Part shown: positions 17,439 to 24,824 of the stretch, piece by piece
How positions within the stretch are numbered: position 1 is the stretch's first letter
How the letters are laid out: each line of letters starts with the position of its first letter
Source of the DNA: Streptomyces cyaneochromogenes
GTDB lineage: Bacteria > Actinomycetota > Actinomycetes > Streptomycetales > Streptomycetaceae
Direction: 5' to 3'
Assembly: GCF_003963535.1 (NCBI RefSeq)
Contig: NZ_CP034539.1
Coordinates: 4,960,001 to 5,024,000, forward strand
Length of the DNA stretch: 64,000 bases
Position numbers and translations under genes: made by a program
The notes under the pieces: model-generated
Told to the model about the DNA's origin: nothing
Seen by the model: the letters and a program-made list of their open reading frames with translations, nothing else
The model's database searches: none

Positions 17439-18107
17439 ATGTCGACGTCCCCCACGCATGGCCCCGCTGCTCCCGCCCCCACCGCCACAGTCATTTCCTA
17501 TGCCCAGCGAATCACCCGAAAGGGGCTCGTGCTCGGGGGGATCTTCATGGCGATGGGCGTCCTCTTCGTGGTCCTGGCGGTGATCATCACGGCCGGGCTC
17601 AACGGCAACGACCCCCAGCCGGTGGGACTCGTAGCCCTGCTCTTCGCGACCATCGGCTACTCCGGCCTCAAGCTCTTCCGCTCGGCTCTCGCGCTCCGCC
17701 CGCAGTCCGTAAGCATCGACGACACCGGGCTTTGGCTGCGCAACAGTGCTGGGCAAAACGTCATTCGCTGGGACAACCTCGCCGGGGTTGCCGTGCATTG
17801 GAGCGAGAACGACCGGAATGTCAGACAGTACTCAATCGAGCTGTGTCCGTCCGGCCCTATCGACCGGGACGACCCGGTCCTTTGGGGCCTGGTCCGCGAC
17901 GACGAGCCCCTCACGCCCGGCCTCCCGCGCCTGCGCTATCGCTTCGTGACCTCGGGCGAGTACGCCAGATACCGGGGCCCCCTGGTGGAGGCGATCCGGA
18001 ATTACGCCCCCCACCTGTGGCTCGGCGAGACGCAACGCGAGCCGGGCCACTGCGGCTCCCCCGACTACGACGGACACCGGGAACGCACCGCCGGCACCGT
18101 GCGCTGA
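17439..18107 (+). CDS. membrane protein with PH-like C-terminal domain
   Basis: 222 residues. Two membrane helices (about 30-52 and 62-82) are followed by a soluble domain beginning SVSIDDTGLWLRNSAGQNVIRWDNLAGVAVHW, the strand pattern typical of bacterial PH or YdbT-like domains. The C-terminal 40 residues are hydrophilic. Function unknown. It stands between two gene remnants. Confidence 0.7.
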   Translation: MSTSPTHGPAAPAPTATVISYAQRITRKGLVLGGIFMAMGVLFVVLAVIITAGLNGNDPQPVGLVALLFATIGYSGLKLFRSALALRPQSVSIDDTGLWLRNSAGQNVIRWDNLAGVAVHWSENDRNVRQYSIELCPSGPIDRDDPVLWGLVRDDEPLTPGLPRLRYRFVTSGEYARYRGPLVEAIRNYAPHLWLGETQREPGHCGSPDYDGHRERTAGTVR

Positions 18108-18512
18108 GACTACGGGCCGACTCGTACGAGTGGGTCACCCTGGGCGACTCCTCCGCCGGGGCCATCCCGGACTCGGGCGACGCCTTCGAAGTCCCCCGCG
18201 ACGGCTGCGAGCGCACCGACCGGCCGTCTCCTGGCGCCCTTCTCCCAGGACCCTGACTACCCGTTCTCTCCGGTGCCCCCAGTCCGCGGCGGCGGGCCCG
18301 GCACCGACGTGATTACCGTCGGCGCCGACGGCAACGCCATCAGGTTCGCCGACATCCTGCACACCTGCCTGGAGTTGGGCTCGGGCAGCGGTGGCTTGGG
18401 CACCCCGTGCCGGGACAGCCGACCGACGACATCCCCCCCGGCTGGCTGGCCGGCTGACCAAAATGGGCAAGGACTACGACGAGATGCTCACCGTGCTCCG
18501 CGACGCCCAGTG
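18104..18512 (+). pseudogene. SGNH/GDSL hydrolase remnant, frameshifted
   Basis: Pieces of a Streptomyces SGNH hydrolase occur in order but in different frames. First comes YEWVTLGDSSAGAIPDSGDA with PRDGCERTDR (block I plus the Cys-containing loop). Then TDVITVGADGNAIRFADIL with LHTCLELGSG and TPCRD (the GGNDxxF block and Cys pair). The end reads LAGRLTKMGKDYDEMLTVL. Block I has lost a residue after Ser, and the catalytic C-terminal DxxH is missing. The gene is dead. Confidence 0.6.
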
Positions 18513-18551
18513 AGGCGGTTGTCGTCAAACACTGCCGTCAAGGCATAAAGC

Positions 18552-18583
18552 AAAGGCCCTGTGGATCACTCCACAGGGCCTTT
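18552..18583. terminator. strong hairpin beside tRNA-Arg
   Basis: A perfect 14-bp stem with a 4-base loop, AAAGGCCCTGTGGA and its complement, ending in TTT. It lies immediately 3' of tRNA-Arg (minus strand) and would terminate it. Confidence 0.85.
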
Positions 18584-18592
18584 GACGTGCTG

Positions 18593-18665
18593 TGCACTCG
18601 GCAGGATTCGAACCTGCAACCTTCTGATCCGTAGTCAGATGCTCTATCCGTTAAGCTACGAGTGC
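18593..18665 (-). tRNA. tRNA-Arg (anticodon ACG)
   Basis: The minus strand folds as a cloverleaf: 7-bp acceptor GCACTCG/CGAGTGC, anticodon loop CTACGGA giving ACG, and T-loop GGTTCGAATCC. Discriminator A is at 18593. CCA is not encoded. Confidence 0.95.
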
Positions 18666-18838
18666 TTGTTCTGTTTTCTTCGCCGCTCCCGGCCCTTCCG
18701 GCCCGCTCGCGGCGACAGGAAGAACATTACATGACCGGCGCCGCCATGTGAAATCCGTTAGCCGTACCCCTTGTGACCTGCGGAAACGCCTCTGAGGCGG
18801 TAGTCGGCAATGAGCCGTCGAACGGCAGCCGGCCAACG

Positions 18839-18871
18839 ACGAAGCCCCGGTCCACAGGACCGGGGCTTCGT
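18839..18871. terminator. hairpin that once followed tRNA-Ser(GCT)
   Basis: Perfect 15-bp stem ACGAAGCCCCGGTCC with loop ACA. It lies 10 bp from the displaced 3' end of tRNA-Ser, reading leftward, so it was the tRNA's terminator before the element inserted and separated them by 27.8 kb. Confidence 0.75.
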
Positions 18872-18879
18872 GATCGAGC

Positions 18880-18939
18880 GCGGAGGCGGAGGGATTTGAA
18901 CCCTCGATGGGCTTTAAGGCCCAAACCGCATTAGCAGTG
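18880..18939. repeat. attL: 60-bp copy of the 3' part of tRNA-Ser(GCT)
   Basis: Identical over 60 bp to 46722-46781 and covering the tRNA from the anticodon arm to the acceptor end. On this side the tRNA 5' half is missing. The chromosomal 3' end here is not followed by an encoded CCA, whereas the right-hand copy is. Confidence 0.95.
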
Positions 18940-18940
18940 T

Positions 18941-18973
18941 GTTGCCTCCCGTCCGACACGGACGGGAGGCAAC
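18941..18973. terminator. hairpin immediately inside attL
   Basis: Perfect 14-bp stem GTTGCCTCCCGTCC with loop GACAC, starting 2 bp inside attL. It could stop transcription from the leftward excisionase gene before it enters the chromosome, or shield the element from outside reads. It has no clear U-run. Confidence 0.6.
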
Positions 18974-19053
18974 CCCTCAAAACTCGATCACGCACGTCAG
19001 GGGGCGTACCCCACCCGGGCCCGTCGGAACCCATCGGATGCCTTCCCCGCCTC

Positions 19054-19075
19054 TTGGTGCCATCGCTGTGCCATC
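19054..19075. promoter_or_regulatory. paired GTGCCATC motif, left arm-type site (putative)
   Basis: TTGGTGCCATCGCTGTGCC and ATC: two GTGCCATC units 11 bp apart, 115 bp inside attL. A copy with one mismatch lies at 46628-46649, 72 bp inside attR, in the same orientation. Paired arm sites near both ends suit binding by the N-terminal domain of the integrase. Confidence 0.55.
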
Positions 19076-19095
19076 AGCCGGAGGCGGGGAGCGGC

Positions 19096-19305
19096 CTACG
19101 AGAGGTCCGTCCTGGCCCCCTGGCCTGGGCGCTTGAAGTCGACGATCGTGGCCGGCTTCCACACGGGCGAGCGACCGAAGACCTTGTCTGGATCGGGCAG
19201 CTCCCCGCGGCCACGCGAGCGGTACGTGCGGATCGTCTGGGCACTGACGCCCCAGTATTCGGCGACGTCCGCGATCGTCCAGTAGTCGGCATCCGGGTCG
19301 GCCAT
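19096..19305 (-). CDS. excisionase-like helix-turn-helix protein
   Basis: 69 residues from ATG 19305 with AAGGGGA upstream. The fold is a MerR/excisionase winged helix: YWTIADVAEYWGVSAQTIRTY, then a wing with SPVWKPATIVDFKRPG. Size, fold and position 157 bp inside attL suggest the recombination directionality factor that turns integration into excision. It is divergent from the transfer operon across a control region with inverted repeats. Confidence 0.75.
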   Translation of the reverse strand: MADPDADYWTIADVAEYWGVSAQTIRTYRSRGRGELPDPDKVFGRSPVWKPATIVDFKRPGQGARTDLS

Positions 19306-19390
19306 TCTTCGTCCCCTTGTCAGTCTGGCGTGGACAAAGTCTATGCCGGACCCGACTTCCCGCCGCTTCCACAACCTCGCTCGTTTCATG

Positions 19391-19426
19391 TTGACAAGGT
19401 TGCCCGTCGCCTCCTAACCTTGTCAA
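19391..19426 (+). promoter_or_regulatory. promoter with overlapping operator for the transfer operon
   Basis: TTGACA (19391-19396) and TAACCT (19415-19420), 18 bp apart, form a good -35/-10 pair for the rightward gene. The same bases form a perfect 11-bp inverted repeat TTGACAAGGTT/AACCTTGTCAA with a 14-bp spacer. Related GACAAAG/TTGTC motifs recur at about 19316, 19333 and 19436. A repressor bound here would block the promoter. Confidence 0.6.
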
Positions 19427-19456
19427 TGTCAGACGGACAAAGTGAGGGGTGGGGAC

Positions 19457-19804
19457 ATGGCTACCAGCAAGAACACCGAGCAGGCGCACTGCCTGCGCTG
19501 CGGTCGCCGCCTCTTCAGCACGTCGAGCATCGCCAGCGGCTACGGCCGCAGCTGCCGCGCCAAGGTCAACGCCGCAAGCACCGCCGCCGACCTCACCGAC
19601 TTCAAGCCGGCTCAGGTCGACTCGGCGCGCGAGCTGATCGAGGACGGGGCGATCGTCCCCCTCCGCGGTCAGGTCTTCGCGGCCGTCTCCTCGGACGGCA
19701 ACGAGACGTACCTGTCTCACCCGACGAACTGCAACTGCCCCGGCGGCCTGAAGGGGCGGCGCTGCTACCACCAGGCGGCGGCCCGTCTCCTGATCGCCGC
19801 GTGA
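19457..19804 (+). CDS. DUF6011 zinc-finger protein with SWIM-like tail
   Basis: 115 residues. N-terminal CLRCGRRLFSTSSIASGYG matches DUF6011 (CxxCGR..., then a Cys in GRSCRAK), a small zinc domain common in actinophage and AICE genes. The C-terminal CNCPGGLKGRRCYHQAAA matches a SWIM zinc-binding motif (CxC...CxH). It may bind nucleic acid. First gene of the rightward operon; GAGGGGTGGGG precedes ATG 19457. Confidence 0.75.
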   Translation: MATSKNTEQAHCLRCGRRLFSTSSIASGYGRSCRAKVNAASTAADLTDFKPAQVDSARELIEDGAIVPLRGQVFAAVSSDGNETYLSHPTNCNCPGGLKGRRCYHQAAARLLIAA

Positions 19805-19815
19805 GGAGAACCGCG

Positions 19816-19926
19816 ATGCCCGAGGCCAGCTGGAACGGCCCGACCGTCCGCGAGGCGGCCCGAGAGGACGCCGCCTACTGGGACGACCTCTACGACCAGG
19901 ACGACGGCGACGACGCCGACGACTAG
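19816..19926 (+). CDS. small acidic protein
   Basis: 36 residues ending in an Asp-rich tail (YDQDDGDDADD) with WDDLYD before it. GAGGAGAA precedes the ATG, 11 bp after the previous stop. Very acidic small proteins can mimic DNA, but nothing more can be said. Confidence 0.5.
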   Translation: MPEASWNGPTVREAAREDAAYWDDLYDQDDGDDADD

Positions 19927-20016
19927 AAGCACAACGGCCCCGGGGCCGGCGACCCTACCGCCGCCCCGAGGCCTAGATCCGATCCCTTCACCTGCGAGGA
20001 CTCAGGGAGTCAGACC

Positions 20017-20733
20017 ATGCAGGACACCGTACAGACCGCCCGGGAATCGTCCACCGAGAAGACGCCCGCCCTCGAGCCGCGCACCATCACCTACCCGGTC
20101 AAGACCGGTGGGTCGCTGACCACGCCCTGCCCGGCCTGGTGCACGTCGGACCACTCCGACGACGTCGCCCGCGGCATCCACCCCGCCGACCTGCTCCACC
20201 AGGGCGAGCCGGTCCGTCTCGACTACAACGCGGACGGCATCCCCGTGAGCGTCCTGCAGGCCCGCCTCGGGCAGTGGCCGTTCTCCGGCGACCCCGAGGA
20301 GTCCGTTCCCTACGTCGAGATCACGCCCGAGGTCGGCACTGGCGCGAGCGTCTACTGCCACAACCGGCTCGAGCTCGACGACGAGATCCGGAAGGTGCGC
20401 GCCCACCTGCAGGCGCTCATCGACCTGGGGGACCAGCTCGCCGAGGCGCAGGCCGTCGACCACTCCCGCCACGTCACGGACGGCGGCACGGCATGGTCGT
20501 CGCTCGGGCGTACCGACGTGCAGTCCCTGCCGATCGCGTACCTGCTGAAGGTGTACGGGGTGAAGGTCGTCGAGACCGAGGACACCGGCCGTAAGGCTGT
20601 GGCCGCCCTGTACGGGGAGCCCGGGGCGATGGAGCTGCGCGTCAAGCCGGACATGTCGCAGTACATGCGCGAGGACCAGGCCCGCCGCCTGCTCCTCGAC
20701 TGGTACGAGGCCCACATCGGTGGTGCGGCGTGA
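20017..20733 (+). CDS. DUF6907 protein
   Basis: 238 residues. The signature PCPAWCTSDHSDD near residue 40 opens a DUF6907 domain with IHPADLLHQGEPVRL and EITPEVGTG; a helical tail follows. The family is found in Streptomyces elements without an assigned role. The last bases overlap the next GTG start (GTGA), so translation is coupled through the following genes. Confidence 0.75.
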   Translation: MQDTVQTARESSTEKTPALEPRTITYPVKTGGSLTTPCPAWCTSDHSDDVARGIHPADLLHQGEPVRLDYNADGIPVSVLQARLGQWPFSGDPEESVPYVEITPEVGTGASVYCHNRLELDDEIRKVRAHLQALIDLGDQLAEAQAVDHSRHVTDGGTAWSSLGRTDVQSLPIAYLLKVYGVKVVETEDTGRKAVAALYGEPGAMELRVKPDMSQYMREDQARRLLLDWYEAHIGGAA

Positions 20734-20900
20734 GCGAGCGCGAAGCGCTGGCCCTGGTCCGGCGTCTCCTCGCGGAGGCGCTGGGCCAGCCCGACCAGCC
20801 CACCACCTACGTGCGCGACCTGGCCGCCCGGAACGGCGCCCTCAAGGCGTCCATCCGCGCCGCCCTGATCGTCATCGACGCCGCGGGGGTGGACCAGTGA
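20730..20900 (+). CDS. small helical hypothetical protein
   Basis: 56 residues: ALALVRRLLAEALGQP, then YVRDLAARNGALKASIRAALIVIDAAG. Probably two helices. It starts and ends in GTGA overlaps with its neighbours, which supports it as a real gene of the operon. No family recognised. Confidence 0.6.
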   Translation: MSEREALALVRRLLAEALGQPDQPTTYVRDLAARNGALKASIRAALIVIDAAGVDQ

Positions 20901-21922
20901 CCGCCCGCCGCTGCCCCGCCGCCCACTTCGAGGACCCGACGCCGTGCGATGGTCCGCCCGTCGTGACCGTGCTGGACGCGCAGAACGCGGGTGCGGACGG
21001 GTGCGAGCACCACGGCGCCCGGCTGCTCGCCTCGCTGGAAGGTGGCCGCGTGTACGCCCTGCCGGACGCCCCGGCAGGCGCAGCTATCCGAGTGTTCAAG
21101 GCCGCCGCCGGCATCCGGCCGTTCCCTTGGATGACGGAGGCTCCGCGGACCGAGCCGTCTCAGCTCAGCCACGCGGAGAATCGCCGCGCTCAGTTGCCCG
21201 TGTACGGGCCGACGGAGCCGCTCGGCGACGAGGAGCACACCCCCGACGTGGTCGTCCGGGTCGACTTCCTGATGTCGCGTGAGCAGATCACGACGGCGCT
21301 CGGGATCGCCTGGGCCGAGATGGCCGGGGATCGTGACCCGGAGTCGCTCACCGTCCGCGAGGTGCGGCACGAGGTCGAGGCGTACCTGTCCGTGCAGGCG
21401 TTCCACGAGCTCGACGCGCAGATGGACCGCGACCGGCAGCGGACGTTCCCGCCCGCCCAGCAGGCCGTGATGCAGCTGCTCGCCGACGCCTTGGAACGGG
21501 CCTACCCGCCGCGCCGTGCGCCGGCCGCTGTGCAGGAGCCTCGGTACGGCGAGGGCACGGTGACCCTCACGACCCTCGACCGCGGCGAGATCACCATCCC
21601 CGAGCCGGAGTGGTGCACGGGCCATGAGGGCCAGCTCGTCGGCCCGCTTGCGGAGGTGTCGCACGACGGGCCGCACATGACGGCAACCGTCGAGTCGCAG
21701 GACGTCGGCCCGGTGCCGCTCATCAGGGCCAACCTCACCCACGCCCCCTACCTCGTACAGCAGCCCGAGCCGCACCCCCTCGCCTACGTGGAGGGCCTCG
21801 AGGCCGCATCGTTCGACGCCGCCGGGCTGCGCGCCCTGGTCACCGCGGGCCGCACCTACCTCGACCGTCTCGAGGCCATGGCCGACCAGCTGGACGACCT
21901 CGCCGAGGAGGGACCGCAGTGA
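20897..21922 (+). CDS. hypothetical protein with DUF6907-like C-terminal region
   Basis: 341 residues from the overlapping GTG. The N-terminus RCPAAHFEDPTPCDGPPVV with a later CEHHG looks like a Cys/His metal site. The middle is helical (SREQITTALGIAWAEM). The C-terminal part, EPEWCTGHEGQLVG followed by EVSHDGPHM, resembles the DUF6907 block of the gene at 20017. The role is unknown; the place suggests element maintenance or transfer. Confidence 0.65.
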   Translation: MTARRCPAAHFEDPTPCDGPPVVTVLDAQNAGADGCEHHGARLLASLEGGRVYALPDAPAGAAIRVFKAAAGIRPFPWMTEAPRTEPSQLSHAENRRAQLPVYGPTEPLGDEEHTPDVVVRVDFLMSREQITTALGIAWAEMAGDRDPESLTVREVRHEVEAYLSVQAFHELDAQMDRDRQRTFPPAQQAVMQLLADALERAYPPRRAPAAVQEPRYGEGTVTLTTLDRGEITIPEPEWCTGHEGQLVGPLAEVSHDGPHMTATVESQDVGPVPLIRANLTHAPYLVQQPEPHPLAYVEGLEAASFDAAGLRALVTAGRTYLDRLEAMADQLDDLAEEGPQ

Positions 21923-22131
21923 AGAAGAAATGGCCCGTCCCCCGGCCGACGGAGAACGCCGCGTTACGCGCCATCGACCGCGACAACCGGCACCGTCGCC
22001 CCCGCCAACTCGCCCCTGTTCCCGCCCTGATGGCCGCTCTGGTCGACGCTGTCGCCCAGCAGGACCGAGAGGGCATCTGCCTCAGCTCGCACCGTGTGGT
22101 GCGGGCCGCCGCCCCGGAGGTGGCTCAGTGA
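21919..22131 (+). CDS. small basic hypothetical protein
   Basis: 70 residues, GTG start overlapping the previous stop, stop overlapping the next GTG. The basic N-terminus (MKKKWPVPRPTENAALRAI) is followed by RHRRPRQLAP and a helix ALMAALVDAVAQQD. It could bind DNA. Not recognised. Confidence 0.6.
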   Translation: MKKKWPVPRPTENAALRAIDRDNRHRRPRQLAPVPALMAALVDAVAQQDREGICLSSHRVVRAAAPEVAQ

Positions 22132-23270
22132 GCACCGAAACGAAATACGAAACGAAACCCCCGACCCGTACCCGCCTCACCAAAGGTCAGCGGATCGTCC
22201 TCGGCTCCGCGGCCGGCATCATGGTCGCCGTCGGCGTCGCCGGCGCCGTCGGCACCTTCTCCAACGCGCTCGCCGAGTTCGGCCGTAAGGCCACCGCGGC
22301 CGGTGTCGTCGCCGCAGGTGAAGGGCTCACCCTCGTCCTCGCGGTCACCATGCTGGGCCTGACCCTGCTCGGCCAGTCCTCGCCCGTCTGGGTCCGCATC
22401 GGGCTGTGGGTCGCTCCTCTCGCCGCGTGCGGGATGGGGCTGTCTCTCGCGAGCAACGTCACCGAGGGCGTGGTCTACGCGACCACCCCGCTCGGCATGA
22501 GCGGTGCCGCCGAGGGTCTCGGTCTGATCGCTCGCCGCGTCGTCATCTACACGACCGGTGTGGACGCCGAAGCGCAGCGCCGCAACGCGGACGCCGTGCA
22601 GCAGCTGGCATACCACCAGGCCGCCGCCGAACGGCACCCGGACGAGGACACCCGGGCCGCGTCGCTGCGGACGTCGTGGGAGCTCGCCAAGAAGGTCGGT
22701 GTCGGCGACCAGGTCCTCGGGGCCGGCCTCGTCGAGGTGCAGCGGGTACGGCTCCGCGAAGGGGCTGATGCGGCCCTCGCCACGATGTACGCCGGACAGA
22801 CCGACAAGCCGTCGGTCAGTCCCGCCCGTTCGGCCAGCGCGACGGACGTCCTGCGGGCCCGGTTCGCTGGTATGGATCCGGCGGACGCGATCCGGTTCGC
22901 ATCCGAGGCCCGACCTGATGCGCCCCCGGCCGAGCTCGCTGCGATCCTCGGCACCTACGACGTCCACGTCGACCCCGTCGCCGTCGCACTGGTCCTCGGC
23001 CAGCGGCCCGCCGAGTACACCGTCGACCGACCTGATGCGGGCGTTGCGCTGCAGCTCAGCGAGCTGCCCGCGCTCGGCGTGCAAGGCGCCGTCGAGGAGG
23101 CCGCAACAGCCCTCGGCGAGGACGCATCGGCCCGCGACATTGCCGAGCACCTGGAGCGGCACCGGCGCCTGGTCGTCCCCGAGAACCACGTCCGCGCGGC
23201 CCTGTCGAGGGCCGCGAAGAAGCCCCCCGCCGCCCCTGCCGACGACGAGATGAAGGACGGGTACAACTGA
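22128..23270 (+). CDS. Spd-type (DUF2637-like) membrane protein with C-terminal winged-helix-like region
   Basis: 380 residues. Three or four membrane helices lie in the first 140 residues (IVLGSAAGIMVAVGVAGAVG, AGEGLTLVLAVTMLGLTLL, VWVRIGLWVAPLAACGMGL). The long soluble remainder ends in DIAEHLERHRRLVVPENHVR, which resembles a winged helix. Streptomyces conjugative plasmids and AICEs carry such proteins beside TraB, where they help spread DNA through the mycelium. The assignment comes from layout, not from a family match. Confidence 0.6.
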   Translation: MSTETKYETKPPTRTRLTKGQRIVLGSAAGIMVAVGVAGAVGTFSNALAEFGRKATAAGVVAAGEGLTLVLAVTMLGLTLLGQSSPVWVRIGLWVAPLAACGMGLSLASNVTEGVVYATTPLGMSGAAEGLGLIARRVVIYTTGVDAEAQRRNADAVQQLAYHQAAAERHPDEDTRAASLRTSWELAKKVGVGDQVLGAGLVEVQRVRLREGADAALATMYAGQTDKPSVSPARSASATDVLRARFAGMDPADAIRFASEARPDAPPAELAAILGTYDVHVDPVAVALVLGQRPAEYTVDRPDAGVALQLSELPALGVQGAVEEAATALGEDASARDIAEHLERHRRLVVPENHVRAALSRAAKKPPAAPADDEMKDGYN

Positions 23271-23443
23271 TGCGCTACATCCTGATGGGCGTCCTGCTGG
23301 GCCTGCTCCTGCTCTTCCCGCAACTGCGCGCCGTCGTGGCCGTCATCATCGCGGCCCTGTTGTCCCAGCCCCTCATCGTCGCTTTCGGCCTCGGCCTGGT
23401 GGCTGGCCTCCGGATGCGCGGGATGCGGAGGTGGGCGCGATGA
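23270..23443 (+). CDS. small two-TM protein (Spd-like)
   Basis: 57 residues, nearly all membrane: MGVLLGLLLLFPQL, then VVAVIIAALLSQPLIVAFGL, ending RMRGMRRWAR. Its start and stop overlap both neighbours (TGATG and ATGA). Small hydrophobic Spd proteins are usual upstream of traB in actinomycete elements. Confidence 0.65.
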   Translation: MRYILMGVLLGLLLLFPQLRAVVAVIIAALLSQPLIVAFGLGLVAGLRMRGMRRWAR

Positions 23444-23880
23444 GTGACGAACTCTCGGGCCTGCCGGAGCAGTACCGGCGGTACGCCAACCCGCTGGTCG
23501 GCGAGGTGTCCGCCCACCACCGGCCGCCGAACGTGCTGTATGACGAGCAGGGCAGGCCAGTGCACTTCACCATCGGCCAGCCCCTGCCCCCGCCGCCGGT
23601 CGTCGTGCAGGCCCCGGTTCAGCAGGGCATGGACCCGGCCCTGCAGCGGCTGATCATCGTCACGTTCCTGATCCTCGCCGTGATCGTCGTCTGCACGGCT
23701 TCCGTCTGCGCCGTCGTCGTGATCATGGGCGGGACGCTGATGGGCATCATCGGCGCCGTCGGCCAGAACCTGACCATGCTCACCCTCTGCCTCGTCGGTG
23801 CGATCGTCGCCGCCGGATGGGCCGCCTCCAAGATCCGGCCCGCGGTGAAGAGCGAAGGCTCGAAGCGAAAGGGGCGCTGA
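23440..23880 (+). CDS. Spd-like membrane protein
   Basis: 146 residues from the overlapping ATG. A soluble N-terminus (LPEQYRRYANPLVGEVSAHH) leads to a Pro-rich stretch and two or three membrane helices (IIVTFLILAVIVVCTASVCA, LTLCLVGAIVAAGWAASKI). The tail is basic. It probably works with the TraB-like translocase in intramycelial spread. Confidence 0.6.
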   Translation: MSDELSGLPEQYRRYANPLVGEVSAHHRPPNVLYDEQGRPVHFTIGQPLPPPPVVVQAPVQQGMDPALQRLIIVTFLILAVIVVCTASVCAVVVIMGGTLMGIIGAVGQNLTMLTLCLVGAIVAAGWAASKIRPAVKSEGSKRKGR

Positions 23881-23882
23881 CC

Positions 23883-24059
23883 ATGACCGTCCAGCTCATG
23901 CACTTCCAGTGCCCGAAGTGCCAGCCGCGCCTGATCCTCGGCACCACACCCGCCATCTGCGGAGCCACCATCCAGGGCCTCACCCGTGGTCAGCCCGTGA
24001 AGAAATGCCCGTCCTGCAAAGCAGCGCTCCGCGACCACAACCGAGGGCACAGGCACTGA
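23883..24059 (+). CDS. small zinc-ribbon protein
   Basis: 58 residues. CPKC near the start and CPSC near the end, with a further single Cys between, indicate a zinc ribbon. The rest is basic (ALRDHNRGHRH). Starts 2 bp after the previous stop. Probably nucleic-acid or protein binding. Confidence 0.6.
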   Translation: MTVQLMHFQCPKCQPRLILGTTPAICGATIQGLTRGQPVKKCPSCKAALRDHNRGHRH

Positions 24060-24158
24060 CCTGCCCTTCCGTCCTCCGCCAGTCGTTGCCCGCTGAGCGA
24101 CGACTGCGGGGGTGCGGTGGGGCCGGATAGCCCGGCCCGAAACCCGAGGAGGCAGCAG

Positions 24159-24380
24159 GTGAGCGCAGTGTTCCGACCGCGGACCCGGCAACGGGACGCC
24201 CGTGAACGGGAGATCGCCGCCTATGTGCGGCAGCAGCGCGGCATCCACGGCGGGCTCGGCGCCGCCGACGTCGCCCGCCTCGCCCGCCAGGACGGCCGCG
24301 ACTACACCGAACTCGAAGTCGCCCACGTCATGAGCCTGATGAGCACCACCCTCAGCACCCCGCCAAGGAGGAACCCGTGA
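24159..24380 (+). CDS. small helical hypothetical protein
   Basis: 73 residues from GTG 24159 with a strong GAGGAGG ahead. RQRDAREREIAAYVRQQRG, then GLGAADVARLARQDG suggests a helix-turn-helix-like unit. The end overlaps the next GTG. Not recognised beyond that. Confidence 0.55.
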   Translation: MSAVFRPRTRQRDAREREIAAYVRQQRGIHGGLGAADVARLARQDGRDYTELEVAHVMSLMSTTLSTPPRRNP

Positions 24381-24577
24381 ACCGCGAAGAAGCCCTCACC
24401 GAGGCCCGCATCGCCGCCGGTAAGGCCGAGTCCCTCGCCCGCAAGGCCGAGGCCTCGGCGGAGAACCTCGACCGCAAGCACCTGACGCCCAACCTCGCGG
24501 CCGCCGGCGCCCTGTGGGCGGACGTCGCCCGCGCCTACGCCGACATCGCCGCCGCCACGACCGACACGGAGAACTAA
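24377..24577 (+). CDS. small coiled-coil hypothetical protein
   Basis: 66 residues: EALTEARIAAGKAESLARKAEASAEN is a continuous amphipathic helix, followed by LAAAGALWADVARAYADIA. GTG start in a GTGA overlap. No family recognised. Confidence 0.55.
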   Translation: MNREEALTEARIAAGKAESLARKAEASAENLDRKHLTPNLAAAGALWADVARAYADIAAATTDTEN

Positions 24578-24580
24578 CCC

Positions 24581-24739
24581 ATGGCCAGCGACCTCAACTT
24601 CTCTGACTTCACGCGCGGCGAGAAAGCAGCCATCGCCAGCCTGACGGCCCGCATGGCCCTGCCCCGCGCCAACCTCACCAAGTTGAAGCGCCGGATCGAG
24701 CGCATCGAGCAGGACGCGCTCCGCCGCAAGAAGAAGTAG
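24581..24739 (+). CDS. small basic hypothetical protein
   Basis: 52 residues starting 3 bp after the previous stop: NFSDFTRGEKAAIASLTARM and a basic C-terminal helix RRIERIEQDALRRKKK. The tail could bind DNA or the membrane. It is the last gene before the hairpin that precedes the translocase. Confidence 0.55.
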   Translation: MASDLNFSDFTRGEKAAIASLTARMALPRANLTKLKRRIERIEQDALRRKKK

Positions 24740-24743
24740 CAAC

Positions 24744-24790
24744 GCCCCGGGGGCGGCGCACCACGACCAAGCAGTCGCCGCCCCCGGGCC
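24744..24790. terminator. GC-rich hairpin before the traB-like gene
   Basis: Arms 24744-24758 and 24776-24790 pair at 13 of 15 positions (GCCCCGGGGGCGGCG and its near complement). It has no U-run. It may attenuate read-through from the small-gene operon into the translocase gene. Confidence 0.6.
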
Positions 24791-24824
24791 TCCCATCCCT
24801 CCGCAGAGAGAAGGAAGCACCAGC

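Noticed and set aside
18907..19926. 339-codon plus-strand frame across attL
   Set aside because: It runs through attL and the excisionase gene in antisense; only its last 36 codons have a ribosome site and are kept as a small gene.
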